A stretch of 64,000 nt of DNA, taken from NCBI RefSeq assembly GCF_001640805.2, contig NC_066838.1, positions 19,154,749 to 19,218,748 on the forward strand, read 5' to 3'. A program made the translations under genes and the position numbers. How positions within the stretch are numbered: the first letter of the stretch is position 1; each line of letters opens with the position of its first letter. The DNA comes from Lates calcarifer. Taxonomy: Eukaryota > Chordata > Actinopteri > Centropomidae. Positions 1-13,195 of the stretch are shown here, piece by piece. Below the pieces are notes generated by a model. The model was not told the origin of the DNA. It saw only the letters and a program-made list of their open reading frames with translations, and did not search any database.

Positions 1-914
1 TTAACCCTTGTCTCAGCTGATGACCTAAGCTTGTAGTGTTGCTGCCAACACAGTTGTCGCTCTCTCTCCTGCCTCTGATGCGTAGTGCACTCCAGGAGGT
101 TGCTCAGATTATCTGAACAATTTTCATTCCTGGTCAACTAGCTGAGCCTCTGACTTGAATGACAACTGTCTCCACCCAGGGACAGAGGATGAAGGGATGC
201 AAAAAAGGGACCAGGAGAGGCAGCCAGGATTTTTTAACAAATACATTGGAAATTCAAAATCAGGAGAAGATAAGTGTACAGGAGAATCACCCTCAACCCA
301 CAGACTTAACACTGAGCTAAAAAAGCACAATAACTGATCTTGTTTGTAGAAGTGTTGCAGATTTCCTGACAATCCCTCTGCTATCAGACTGCTTAACATC
401 GACTGTATTGACTCTGTATTGTCATTTTCAATAAGTGACTCTTAAATGAGTATTCTTTAAGTTACGCCTAAATCATTTCATTTATGTCTTATTTATTTCC
501 TATTTCTTTCTTGTGCAATATATACTCTGAAGTGCTCGATATATTTTTAGATTTTTACTGTGGAAGTACCCCACTTCCCTGACCCTTGTGTGAGTCAGTA
601 CGCACAGGGCCACACAAGGTGCCAGTGTCCTTTACTCGTTGTCTCTGACACAGCCTACTGTGCCTGTTTGTTTGTGTGTGTTTTTCTTGACTTGTGGTTT
701 GGGTGGATCGCAAAACTGAATTGCCCTATGGGATGAATAGAGTTGTCTGAATTTGAAACAACAGCTTTACAGCTCTCTCTAATCATATCAGCCAATAGAG
801 AACTGCAGAGTACTTCAAAGAAAATGTATATATGAGGAAATATACTGGGCCTGTGTCACAAGGCTTTTAATAGACATGTAGCTGGAAACTGTCCCACCTG
901 ACTATGTGTGCTGA
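1..914. other. Unique AT-rich non-coding sequence
   Basis: No recognisable coding exon, RNA gene or interspersed repeat was seen here. Open frames are short and have no protein-like composition. Nothing specific can be supported. Confidence 0.6.
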
Positions 915-945
915 CTTGGACAAGCTTTGACTTGACAAGCTTTGA
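915..945. repeat. 15/16-bp tandem duplication
   Basis: Two adjacent near-identical units, cttggacaagctttga and cttgacaagctttga, differ by one base. Each contains the HindIII palindrome AAGCTT. It is probably a slippage or short duplication product and has no known function. Confidence 0.85.
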
Positions 946-964
946 ACCTGCAGTCAGTAAGTTT

Positions 965-1349
965 TTGTTTATTTGTTTTTTTTTGTTTTTATGGCTGTGT
1001 TAGCCAACAATTACTTATTTAGACATCCAGCAGATGCAGAAAATTTGCATTCATTTGGAAGTTGTGTCCACCTGATGAATGTAAATCAATATTCACTCTC
1101 CTTTGACCCCAGTTTTGGACTCCACCAACTTCTGATGGAAATATCAGGATCTTTAGTTGCTAAATGCTCCCCAAAGTTAGCTAATCGCTAACTTTGCCAG
1201 TTTGCTGTTTGCTGCTGGGAAGGTAGTCGTAAAGAGGATTTATCCAAGCTTTCCCTGAAAACAGCTCCATTCTGTGGATACACCCGTCTTTCACATAAAT
1301 ATAGTCATTTGAACAACATAAAAATGATTGATTATAGCAGCTTTAAATA
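965..1349 (+). repeat. Interspersed percomorph repeat (family A), decayed copy
   Basis: From memory this matches a repeat common in spiny-rayed fish. Landmarks in order are a T-rich start, gatgaatgtaaatcaatatt followed by cactctcc, ctttagttgctaaatgctcc, gctgggaaggtagtcgtaaa, gaaaacagctccattctgtg, and a tail near gattatagcagctttaaat. No coding capacity is visible, so it is likely a non-autonomous element. The family name is not resolved. Boundaries are approximate. It contains the hairpin at 1172-1196. Confidence 0.6.
1172..1196. repeat. Perfect 10-bp inverted repeat, 5-nt loop
   Basis: The arms caaagttagc and gctaactttg flank the loop taatc. It lies inside repeat family A. In the consensus as I remember it, the two arms are not perfectly matched, so the perfect palindrome may be specific to this copy. 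Confidence 0.85.
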
Positions 1350-4119
1350 GGTGCACCCTCACATGGGTCTAGACGCTCAGCAAGGGTGCTGCTGATGGAA
1401 CTATAGCGAGCTTCGACTTCAGCTTATACAATTAGATGCAACATTTCCCTTCTTCAAATTCTCATCTCAACTTGGAATGTAAATCTATAAATCAGTGCTC
1501 CTAATCCTTGATCTCAACACCAATGTAGAGAGCAGGTATGTCTTATCTCTGATCCTAGCAGGCAAACTCAAAGGACAGTCTTAATCATTAGCCGGCTAGC
1601 TAGATTAATAGTGATGTAGAGTATTACTATCCTGAAACCCAGATGAGAGTGAAAGGATGGTTCCCGTAATGAGGCACCCATTTAAGTGCACCTGTTATAT
1701 CTGTTTTATCCATTCTATCTGTCCGATGGAGTGAAGAGTAGAGAAGAGAGAAGAAAAGAGAAGAGGTGTTCTCTAATGTCTCATGTGAATATGCCAGGTA
1801 AAAATCTCTGGATATGTGTCTGTCTCTGCCTCATTAATGGGCACACTGCCAATTAGGGAAGCCGGGGATAATCAAAAGCTAGACATAAGACTATACTCTA
1901 GTTCCTCTCCTCTAATGCCTGTCTTTCTTCTCTTATTGAAAAACCTGGTATGCTTCTTAGAGACAAAGCATCCAACAGCAACTGTTTTTAAAATGCCATG
2001 CTTGCATTCAAGTGACACTTTTCTTTACAATGTATTGTTGAGAGTCAGCATTATTTGGATTTAGCTGAGCACTTGAGGCTAATGCCATCACTGTGGAGAA
2101 CTCTGTCACTGAGCACTTTTGGATCAGATACACTTGGCTGGATGACTCCCCTCAAGATTGAGAGAAGCAACCATTTTATTCACAATTGCTGTCCTTGCTC
2201 TTACTGTTGCTTATGCACTCTAGGAAATAATTACTTGAGGGTTCTTTCAGGGGATCATGCAATATGAATAAACTGTGTAGACAGTAATAAACAATCAAAG
2301 AATGAAATGATTTTCTGGAGGTTGTGCAGTTTATGTGTACAGTGTACTAAATTGGACAAAATAAGGAATTGTTGAAGTCGAATTCTCCTCATCTTTTGTG
2401 GAAGGAAAAAAAGACAGTTGCTGTCCGCACTTTTCAACTTTCCAAGATGGAACAGAACTGTTTTTGGACATATTTGTGAATAGAGCATTTAAGCTTCAAG
2501 CCCTCAGCACGGTGTACATTACTCTGTGATTAGAATCACAACACAGGATAACATGGAGCCTGTTCAAATCACACAATAGCAATGGCTGACGTTGGCCACC
2601 AGCTGGTTAACAGCCTGTGTGGCTGTAAGAACTGAAGTAACATTATGAACTGCTTTTGGGTCCACCCACACAGACCATACCAGTATTGACATCATTAGTC
2701 AGAACTGCATACTTTTTGCATAACATTTTTTGTTGGTAATAACAATGTTGAGACATATACACACACACAAAAAAACACAAAACAAAACAAAAAAACACTG
2801 TGGAAATGCATAAAGATTTCTTATCAAAAGTAATAATTTTATTTTCAGCTAGATTTTAATTATTGTTTTGGTACTAGTTGCTGTTTGTGTTTTTGTAATG
2901 ATACTATATTTGTATGATTGTTCTGAAACAGCATGAAGTGGTCTGACTTCGACCTTGATCAGCAAACGATGTCGTCAACATTGTCAGTGCGCTGGTGGGG
3001 AGAGTGGTTGATCTCTGGCAGGGTAATTGTCGAGCCATTTGTACTGAGCAGCCATCTTGCAGTTATCTTGTGCTATTGTACAATTAACTTTTCAAACGGC
3101 AAGAAATGTAGCATACGCAATGAATGGGGTGATATCTACCACTGAAATTAAGTTGTCCACTCGTGACTTTTTATTGCCATATTGCCCACACTAATAATTC
3201 TCTTTCACATTTTCAAAAAATGTTCTTGAATGTGGTAAATGTGGTTCTAGCTTCATGCCATCTCTACCTGCTGGATCTAACAATCACAAATTCTAGGGTA
3301 TCTAAATAACACAGTCTCGAGTGAGTGAGCGCAAGGGTGAGGATTTAACTTGACTTTGACTCTGAACCTCTCAAACTCCCAATTTGGACATTAATTTCCA
3401 CCAGTACACAGTTCTATTTACTGCTTCCACTTCGTTTTGGTAACCACTCCACAACTATTGTCACTGCAAAGAGGAAGAAAAGAGAGAAGAAACAGGATGG
3501 GGGCTTTAATGCTTAAGCTCTGTGCTGTCACCTTCCCGAAAAATCTCCAATGACAGGGCCAGCTCATAGAAGGCACGAGAGGCCTAGTTTTAACACCCCA
3601 TCCAAAAACTTCAGACACCCTTAATCATTTATTGACTTTGTTGTTTAGCAGCAGTTTCACTCTGTGCTCTCTTCTCAGTGGGACAGAACTGGGGAGATGG
3701 AGCGAGATCTGCTGTCTCAGAGAAACTGGATATTATTTGAACAGAGCAGAAGCCATCGGCTGTGTCTGAGTAAAGGGGATAAGATTACGAAGTGCTGTGT
3801 GACTTGAACAACTCTTGTCCTAAGACTTGTTCAAACTGATTTGTACAGCACAATGCTCTGGAGAGACTGGGCTGGAGAGACACTTTTTGTTTGGTCAAAA
3901 GTTTGTGTGTCGTCCATATCAAAACAGAGAGCAAAGATGCAGTGTACGAGACGGAAATATATACAGTGCAATTGGTGTGAGGCAAAAGAAGTCCTTGATA
4001 AGCCTGAAGCACAAAAACGGCCATTAGATAGTAATGGAATATTGGATATTGGAGGACAGACCACAGAGAAATACTGCAGAAATACACTATGAGTGTGGGA
4101 GAGACTGAAAGTAGTTTTC
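1350..4119. other. Unique non-coding sequence with minor simple repeats
   Basis: Mostly unique AT-rich sequence. A 27-bp all-purine tract of GA/GAA words lies at 1740-1766. An A-rich stretch with interspersed C (ACACAC then AAAAC units) lies at about 2759-2798. No exon, tRNA or transposon was recognised. Overlapping frames at 3.8-4.1 kb on both strands are short and not protein-like. Confidence 0.5.
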
Positions 4120-4350
4120 CAACCAGTGCTTTCTCGAAGACGTTGCCGATGTGTACAGTATGTTAATGAAAAAGAATCTTTCTAATCAGGGCTAAAGAGG
4201 GGGTCTTATCATAGCCCACTGAGAGGCTTATCAATATCCCAGCTTCAAAGGAGAGGGCTAACAGCATGGGCCTGAGAAATATCTTCAAATTACTGCAGTT
4301 GTATCAAGGAATAGCCCTCCTAATGAAGAAGCGAGGCATAATTATAGGGT
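4120..4350. promoter_or_regulatory. Candidate conserved non-coding element
   Basis: Non-repetitive sequence of balanced composition, dense in homeodomain-like and GATA-like words (gttaatga, tctaatcagg, cttatcatag, cttatcaata, cctaatga). It lacks the decay pattern of the nearby repeats. This is a composition-based inference only, and conservation was not tested. Confidence 0.22.
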
Positions 4351-6089
4351 AAATAATAAAACTGGCTGACATCAAATAAGCCTGAAATGGATTTTTTACC
4401 CCTGGCATGATTTTTGGCATTTTTCCTATATCAGAATATACTGCAAGATGTCTGACTTGCAAATGTGTTTGGCCTTGTCAATATTATCAACTGATTTTCC
4501 TGAATGAGCTGAGAGGGCCGTAAAGCAGTTTTAAAGAAATGATATATAGTGTCTCAAGTATGCTGGCACTATATTTCTCTGCTGCTGCTCACACATAACA
4601 CTCTGGCAGTCAAACAGAGATCTGAGCATAGCTTAATTGAGGATACTTGAGCATACCGCAACAAAACTTGAGCTCCAATTATGCCCCTTTTTGTTCTGTC
4701 AGCTTCAACTGTTAATAGCTTAAGCTTATTGTTCATTATAAGCACAGGTTCAGCTTTCACTTGAATGGAGTGAACTGCAGATTTAAACTTCTCACATAAA
4801 GGCATAAGTTAATTTACTTTGAAGCCAAATTTCTTCTTTTCTGCAGGTAATCTTTTTGACTTACATGCGTGCATATTTGGCAGAGCTTGCGAGATGAAAA
4901 GTAAGGTAGCTGCTTGTCAAAAACTATTAATGTGGGAGTAAAAGTAATTATATTGGTACCTCTGTATCAAATTAGATGCATTGTCGTGAAGTGCTCCCAT
5001 TAGATGCATTTTCCTGTTTGTACTTGTAGGGTGTTGCATTTAGTTGAAAAGTTAATAAAGCAGCCAAGCTGGAGTACAAAGAGGAGAGTGAGAAAAAAGG
5101 TTATAAAGCTGTGATATGACTGCAGGAAACACGATAGAGTGGAATCACTTACCAGAGCCGTCTTACATGAATACAGTTAAACTTACCTTATGTGAACAGC
5201 TATTTTTATTTGCAGTATGTCACTAGAAACCCATCACAGAGATGAATTATTTTGCATACTGTTGTAATTACAAATTATTCTTCTTTTGACTTGATAAAAT
5301 ATAAGCATGTTTTTTTGTGGATTTCTGTTAAAGATGTGTGCAAGCATCTATATAGTTTGATGACTGCCAAAATTAAAACAGACAACAGCAGCCGTTTAAA
5401 AATGCAAAAGTACCTGCTGAGAGCCACACACTGGCTGGCCGGTTGGTTATCTTTTCCTGCAGCACATCAGCGAGCAAACAGCAAAATCAGGTCATGCAGT
5501 GACACAGCCAGGCACCCAACGGATAGTTATTAGTCACTGTAAATTACCAGAGTTTGTGTGTGGGATTGTATGTTAAATCTGTGTTATATCTTCAGGTTTT
5601 ACATTACGCAACACATCTAAATATGTAACATTGTATTATACAGTACATCTCAATCTGCCAAGATTGGTACTTATAGGATTTTTAAGCACTGAGACCAGTC
5701 GTTACATCACTGCTCTGCCTTTTGTTGACATCAACATCACACTCTGTGCCCAGGCTTGATTAGAGCTACAGTGCATCTGCATCTAAAATACAGCTTCAAG
5801 ACTAACTTGGTCACAAACTGTGAGATGAAATATATTAGTCACACACAATGAAATGGTGCTCCAGCAAGAGTCAATAATCTTGTTTAGGCGAAATGTGTTC
5901 CGTTTCTGTCAGCATGCTTGTTTTAAGTCCATAATACCTGTACTGAAACATGTCAACTTTTTGATCGAACTAGATGTGCAATTTACCCACCATTTTTTAA
6001 ACAATATTATTCACAAGTATGACAATCCTACTGTCCCTACAAATTCTGTGCTTGTTTTAATAAATATTCCACTAGAAATGAGACTCTGA
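4351..6089. other. Unique non-coding sequence with exon-like segments
   Basis: No gene could be supported. A splice-bounded open segment lies at 4847-4900 on the plus strand and is listed separately. Another lies at 5414-5456 on the minus strand and is judged chance. The rest is AT-rich unique sequence. Confidence 0.45.
4847..4900 (+). other. Exon-like 54-bp segment with consensus splice sites
   Basis: A pyrimidine-rich acceptor (ttcttcttttctgcag) precedes the segment and a GTAAGG donor follows it. The middle frame is open across all 17 full codons and reads NLFDLHACIFGRACEMK. One codon base is left over at the 3' end, so the exon would be symmetrical (phase 1-1). I do not recognise the peptide. 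Such segments arise by chance in long introns, and no partner exon was identified, so this is only a candidate small exon. Confidence 0.15.
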
Positions 6090-6400
6090 CTCTTGCCAAG
6101 AGTTAGGTGAGAAGATCAATACAACTCTCATATATGTCTGTTAAGTGTTATGCTACAGCCAGGAGACAGCTTAGTTTAAGGCTTAAAAACATGGGGAAAC
6201 AGCCAGCCTGGCTCTGTCCAAAGGTTCAAAAATCTGCCAAGCAGCACCTCTGAAGCTCATTAATTAGCACACTGTATCTCATTTATTTAATCCATGCAAA
6301 AATGGGTAAATATGATATTATAGGATTTTCAGAAATGGTGCTGGACTATTTCCTGGCCTGAAGTAGTGACAGAGACTGTAAGGCAGGCTAAGCTAACGGC
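6090..6400 (+). repeat. Interspersed percomorph repeat (family B), copy 1
   Basis: This shares an ordered series of blocks with the copy at about 27980-28325. The blocks are gttag then gagaagatcaata(c), actctca, a tagctta/tagtttaagg region, agcctggctctgtccaaagg, cagcacctctgaagctcatt, tatctcattt, and ggactatttcctggcctgaag. From memory this is one of the commonest non-coding repeats in percomorph genomes. The copy is old: the usual TTAGCATAAAGACTGGAAAC block is strongly altered here. No coding potential. Ends are approximate. Confidence 0.75.
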
Positions 6401-9400
6401 TAAGATAACTGTAATTGTAGAGCTAATAACAAAAAACTAAAAACTTTAATGTTGCACTTAGAGTTTACTTTAATTATTCAGTATTAGTTTATTTGCTTCT
6501 TATGATAAAACTACCTTGAGTAACTTTTGAAGTTCATCGATCCCATGGGCTGAAAACTCTGACATGCTCACCGACCATTACAGAGACGTGTTCATTGTCA
6601 GTGAGGTCACACATGCACACAGAGGAGCAGCTGTCTGATTGGCTACTTATCACCATGACATCAAGACATTTCAGTGGACAAGACTGCTGTCAAGTTGATT
6701 CTGTCCAAGTTGACATTGTGCGATGAGGGACGTCTGCTGCAAAACAATCAGAGGGGGAGGAACATCGACTGAGGCCCATAGAAATAATACTGTTTGAGGT
6801 TGTTTTTCATTCTAAGATCATGGAGCGTGTCTCCTCTGATATCCCCTTCATTCATTCACTGATGTGTTCATTTATTTATGGATCTGGCTAAGCAACCAAC
6901 AGAGAATTCACATCAGCCTTCCTCATGAGGAGCCCTGTCACATCTACATATTTTTAATAGCTCATAACTCAAACAGTCCTGGCTTGACATGTCCCATCAA
7001 AAAGATGCAACACTTTGCCTGACATGTAACTTTCTCCCAAAAACCTATGCATGCCTGTCCCGTTAACACTTCACTAACTTCTTTCCAGGTGTTGTGTCCC
7101 AATATACATCATAATGACCTTCAAGTGCATGTGCAGTAAAATAAAATAAATAGCCTGCCATTGCTTTAGACGTACGATCCAAACACCAGCCTAGTACTAA
7201 AGCTTCTCTGAACTCAAGTGATATAGAATTCATACAAAACCCACTGGACTACTCTGATTGTTCATTACTGATCATTAACTACATATACATGACTTAGAGC
7301 AAAATCTCCAAATGCCATTCATTTCAAGTTCTAGTAGGCGGACTGTATGCCCATATCTATTCCACCATAGCTGGCTGGTCGCCAAATACGTATATTCCTC
7401 CTCCTCCTGCCTGGAGGATAAAACTGTTTTAACAGCCAAATGAATCAGGGATGCAACAGCTTCCTGCCAGCTTTGATTTCAAGTCAATATTTACACCCAA
7501 GATTAAGGGAAGTGAAAAGCAGCAGCTATTAAATAGAGGATTTAGCGTCAGCACTTAAGACACACTTGCGTCTTTAAAAATATAGAGGTGACGACAAAAG
7601 AGCTGAATATGCAAAAAGACACCTAAAATTAAAACAAGTTACATAAATCAACATGGAAATAGTGGAGGAAAAAAGAGAAACACCCGTAAATGTAATGTAA
7701 TCCAACACAGTAGTGATATATCATGGGGGTCTTATTTGGTTTTTCCTAGCAAGTTGACCCAACTCACATCGCCATTTTCAACTTCAGTAAGCTTAAGGAA
7801 GCTCACCTCCCATTTCACCTCATTGATATCAACCTCACCATTTACTGTTGACTCTCTTTACAATGTACCAGAGCTGAATTAAGTTACTGCTAATGCACAC
7901 TCAACATCTTGCAACAAAAGCATTTAACTGGTGAAACACAGGGTAGCTTTTATTGTGAAGCAGCCACAGGACACCTAATGTCTTCATCACCATAGGTACC
8001 ACAGACAACAGTCATCCGTCAAAATTGCATCTAAAAAACAAAAACAATGGCAATTTTCAGCATATTTTATATCTAGATCATTTTAAATGAGAAGGAATGA
8101 GAAGCAGTAGCCGTTGTGCGCTGTTAGATGAAGAGCTGCAGGTCAATACATACACACAGTAGATTTTTTCTAAAACTAAATCAATATATTATGCAACAGG
8201 TACATATCTTAATTGTAGTGTGCTGTATGAAACAAACACAGCAGTAGCAGTAGGTGTAGTGTTGGTTTTAACATGTAAACCTGCATCAATATTACATTTT
8301 GTCTGTGTCTGGGTTTAGGAATTACCAATGTAGTCATCAGAGTTTTTCTTAGGTGTAGAAATAAAATGTGCATGTGAGTGTGTGTGCCCAGTATTATAAT
8401 TAATGGCGTCAACGTAGGCGGACATAACTATGGTGTCATCAGTGCACTATACCTGAGAGTGGATCATCCATCAAACACTATGGACAAAGCCAGTCAAGAT
8501 GTATGACACTATATCATGTTACCCTGAGAAACTGTGAGCGTTGTAGAGTTAAGAGATTTATATTCACTGGTAGCTTCACTGAGCTTGTGATATTTAAATT
8601 CAAAGCTTTGCCCACCTACCCTCCAACTGCATTTAATGTAGAACAGCCTTCCTTTAACAATCATCTCCTTTCCATGCTTTTTAATCAGATATTTAATAAA
8701 ACAGGAAAAGGTATTTGTAGGGTTATTGAACAGCAAACAACATGCCACCCTAGCATAGTGCCTCACATTGTAATTTCATGGGAGTGCAATCACTTCATCC
8801 CACTTTACTCAAAGAGCCACCTTATTGGACTCTGACAGGAGTGAATTATGAGACGCTATGACTTTAATCTATTGCAACCATACAAACACTGGTTGACCTT
8901 AATTTCTGTGCTTATAATGCTCTGTCCTACAAGGTATTAGAGTTGGAACCTTGTCTTGTTCTTTCTGCTCTTTCTCTCTCCCCCTGCTCTTTTGGTCTCT
9001 CTGTAACCCCATCATTTGTCTTGTCAAAAGCAGAGGGTAGACAGGTAAATGGAGGCATGCTGGTGGGTGGGTGTATTTATCTGCCTGACTACTGAAATTG
9101 TGCACAGAAAGTCTCTGACCTGTTTCACAGTGTTTTGTGTGTTTTTATAGCACTGTAAAGTATGAAGGCAGTAACAGCTGAACTGCACATACAGTAGTTG
9201 ATCCATACACCTTTCAGTCAGTTAAGATTTATTCATTAAATAAACCTTTATGTCCTTCAGATAAAAAGCATATTATTTTTATGAGACTTTAATAAGAAGC
9301 GTTTCAGATTTATTTTCTTTAATATCAGGTTGGTGTCTGCTGTTATTTAATGTATTTACAAGACAGCAGATACAGTATTAAAAAAAAGAAAAAAGGAGTT

Positions 9401-10519
9401 AAACTGCAACTGGTGTCTTTTTCCTGTTTACTTCACCACACAGAATGAGATGGTGCACAAGAGAGAGGAAATTGGCAGAAACTGGCAAAAATAATGATGT
9501 TGTGAAAGAGTCACACCTGGTTTTTCAAAAGCAAACTGTGCACTGGGATGCCAGTTATGTCCTTAATTACATTAAATAAAACTTCAAAGAATACTGTTAT
9601 GAATCACACCTGAAAAACAATAAACTAAAGCTGACAAATAGAGATCTAAAATATGGGGCAAATGATTTGACAGTGACAATATAAGCTTAATTCAGTATTT
9701 TCTAAACGTTCGAGTCTGCATCTCAGAGATTTGATATTTTCTGTGAATGTCAGCTGCAGGTGAACCGGTGCCATTTTGACATTTTGCCATTTCAGAAACT
9801 GACATTTTTTTTGTCCTTGTGGTAAATATGTGCTAAAAGCACAACTAAATGTTGTCAGGGAAACCTTCATTTGAAGTTTGGTTGCATGAACATATAGGTC
9901 GGGATTACTTGTCATCCCTCTCTGTCCTCTCTGCATCAGTTAAAAAAAACAGGTGCTTTTGGCTGATTGACTTGATGAGTAAAGAATGATCAAATTACTG
10001 AAACTGCCTTTGTGAAATCTGGTTATTCTTACAATACCCAACTACATATCTAACATTCACTAAATGTGCTTTAATTAGCAATCAAAATCTTTTGCTGATA
10101 TGATAAAAGCTTTATAGTATTTAAGGATCCAGGGAAATATGAAATAACAACAGCACTTGCCTTGTCATCCATCACCAAAGAGAGTTAAAAAGCAACAAAT
10201 TCTTGGCAGTAGATATAAATTCCTCTAGACTAGTAGACTAGTTGATAACAACATATCATACTCATGTACAAAGATTGCTGAATTAATTATTTGGCAAAAT
10301 TACTCTAAAAACAAAGTCTGATAAAATCAAACAGAACATTTGAAGTAAAAAGTCCTTCCTAACATTCAAGTAATTTTTATGTTTACACAATAACTGGTGT
10401 TTTTTCAGTTTGCACCAACCTGATTCTCCTCCCAGAAACTACTGTAGTTTCAGTGCTATTCAAATACAGTATATGATAAATCACCTATATATCGATTTGG
10501 CATTCAGTTTATTACCTGC
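6401..10519. other. Unique non-coding sequence
   Basis: No exon, RNA gene or clear transposon was seen. Short T- and A-runs are present, for example an A-rich run at about 9379-9396. Small frames on both strands at 8.2-9.2 kb have no protein-like features. Confidence 0.5.
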
Positions 10520-10830
10520 TCCTCTTTTTAATCAGCATCCAGAGCAAGGGAGTTAGGAAGGTTTTAACCTGCAGTGATCTGTGGCACTATAGCACTTTTG
10601 ATATTCCCCATGCCATTAAGTGCAAAGACTGACAATTCATTCTGTTCTCTGAGAAAGGAACATCAATGTGATGTTAATCACTGAAGTCATTTATTTCCCT
10701 TAAACTCTGGAGCCAGCTGGAGGCTGCAGTAATAACAGCACTCCGATACCCCTCTCCATAGCCACTCAATCAGGATATTAATTGCCCAGCTATGTCCCCC
10801 TGTTATCAATCTCTACCAATCACACTTTAT
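10520..10830. promoter_or_regulatory. Candidate conserved non-coding element
   Basis: Non-repetitive block with dense AT-rich homeodomain-type words (gccattaagtgc, gatgttaatcactg, ggatattaattgcccag) interleaved with higher-complexity, GC-containing sequence (ctggagccagctggaggctg). This texture is typical of vertebrate developmental enhancers. It is inference only; a cross-species alignment would decide. Confidence 0.25.
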
Positions 10831-11999
10831 TAAATAAAGATACAACTGCCTTCTGGCACGCACTCACACACTACAGTGGACTTTATCATTATGTATCTGC
10901 AGTTGACAACTCTGCAGCTCTGGACACATAAATATGATCAGCTCTGGACTGATACGCCACTATCAGCGCTGAACACAGAGTCCAGGCTTTCCAATTAAAA
11001 TTCCTTTTGTGTGCTTCTTTCCAGTGGCATGTGGTGTGAGTGTGTGTATTTATACGCATATGGTTGGGCATGATAACACTGAATGTTAAGACTAACATGT
11101 CTAAAATTACCCTTCAATACTTGATGCTGTAAGGAAGGAACAGTTGCATACCTCTTCTGATGTACCCCACTATTTGTTGTCTGTCCTTCCCACATGAGAT
11201 GACTCAGTGGCTTGTGGGCTGCCATAGAGACTGTTTTAGGTTGGAATTATGATCCTCTTAGTTGATCACATCTGCTTTGCAACCCACATAAAGAATTGTC
11301 AAATATTTCATAAAACTCAACTTTTTAGGTTTGTTACATAATATGGCTAAAGTAAAAAAATAAAATAAAATAAAAAACAACCTTGGTGGGGAGTTGATTG
11401 TCAATTTCATGCATTTTAGAGTTGCAGAAAATGCTTTTAGTTTCAGGTTCGTAATTGAAAAGTGCTCAGATGTCTGTTGTCTGCAAAGAGAATATTTAAT
11501 TAGTTTGAGAAGGGGGAAATGTAGCACATAACTTAAGTTTAACATTTTGTAGAAGGCTACCACACAGACTCAGAGCCAAATATGGCACTTTTCAGAGTTC
11601 TGTTTATTTTTTTCTGACTTTTTGCACTTCAACCACGACCCAACACTACGAACACAGTGGCTACAGAAAGCAATGTAACAAACAACAAAGGAGTAATATC
11701 AAACATTAACTGATGCCTCAGTGTCCTTTGGGTATCACACAAATCATACAGGGGATTCCTTGGATCCAAGTAAAGACTGCACATCCAGATGGCTTCATTT
11801 GTGTTTCATTTCACCGTTGATGCAAATGCTAGTATGTAGAACACTCCAGGCTTGGAAACATAAAATTAAATATATTAAAAAAAACTTTTTGTTCCGTTTG
11901 TCAACTCTTCTGACTGAAGGCTAAAAAGAAAGTGGGACAGAAACATGTCAAAAAAAGGTGAGGATGTTCACATCATTATCAGTGAAATGATTTCACTCG
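10831..11999. other. Unique non-coding sequence with AAAAT-type repeat
   Basis: A short imperfect AAAAT simple repeat lies at about 11354-11378. The rest is unique AT-rich sequence. No gene could be supported. Confidence 0.5.
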
Positions 12000-12130
12000 A
12001 TGTCTCACATAGCCTTTGAGCACAGACAAAATTGAATGCCGGGTTCAAATTAATTGCCTTTGTGCTGTTATCATCCTCCCACAGAATGGCTTTTATCAAA
12101 ATCATTATCTAATGGCTGAAAAATTCTGGT
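12000..12130. promoter_or_regulatory. Candidate conserved non-coding element
   Basis: A compact, non-repetitive block containing ccgggttcaaattaattgcc, tgctgttatcatcctccc and cttttatcaaaatcattatc. TAATTA and TTATC words are regularly spaced with almost no low-complexity sequence. The enhancer call is by texture only. Confidence 0.25.
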
Positions 12131-13193
12131 TAAAGCTTGCACAGCTACCAACAACTCACTCATATTCTGTTTCATGGAAGCTTAAATGACCCACATCTAT
12201 TTTCCACCCACACCCTCGTCTTACTCACTGGCACTACAGTTAACATAATGGTGCAGCACATTACCTAACAGAACCACGGACTGCAAAACGAGAAAAGGGG
12301 CAGATTTGTACCTAATAGCAATGTCAAGGTTCATTCGTCATTACGCTGACCCTCCCACTCACCTTGTATCTGTGGTTGACCCCGTGTCAATCAGTGACCA
12401 GGTGCATTATTATCCATTGCAGCCAATCACAACCCTGCCTTTAAATGACTCTCAGGCTGCCCTGCCTTTGAACCTAGCAATAAGGTCATCTAAAATGTGA
12501 TATATTTCTGAATTATGAATAAATGTAATGCCCTTATCTCTTATCATTCAAGTGTTGATAGTCTGACTGATCTGACTCTCACATATTTTTAGCAAGAGTG
12601 AGTATGCCTTGAACTAAATTTATAATTATTTAAAAATGGCTTGGATATTGAGCCAAGGTACAATTGCCACGTCTGTGCTAGAAAACAGAGTGAAAGGGCA
12701 GGAGTAGCAGGATGTGGACTGTGACCATGTTAGCCTTATTACAGTTATTCAGCAGGCGTAAGTGAAGGCCACTTACAGAGGCCGCAGGTCAGCCATGATT
12801 GTGACACAACTGAATCAAGATGGCACAAAAACATTAAATAAAAGGTCTTACAAACACAAGGTCACTGATTACAAGCTGTTCTGCGTGTTTAAAAGAGTCA
12901 ATCACTGGTGGTAGCTTTCTGAGCCTTATCTGATGCAGTCTGTGAGGCACATTTAAGTGGAGGAAAAATACAGTACGCAGTCCATTAAGCTTTTCAACAA
13001 AGGTTACGGCTGTTGCATTCAGTTGCACACACAAGTGTATCCGAGGTGTGTGTATACCTTGTATGTGTGCATTAAGTTGGTTGAAAATTCTATCTCATTT
13101 TTTAGTGTATCTAGCTGACCCATATGAAAACCAATCCCTATTAAATGGTCTTAAATATGCAGCAGTAACAAGCTGTATTATATAACAGCTATA
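12131..13193. other. Unique non-coding sequence
   Basis: No recognisable gene or repeat. A short frame at 12306-12500 on the plus strand is not protein-like. Confidence 0.5.
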
Positions 13194-13195
13194 TA

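Noticed and set aside
5414..5456. 43-bp minus-strand segment with CAG acceptor and GTACTT donor
   Set aside because: Two frames are open, the segment is very short, and there is no link to other exons. Chance splice-site pairs are common at this scale.
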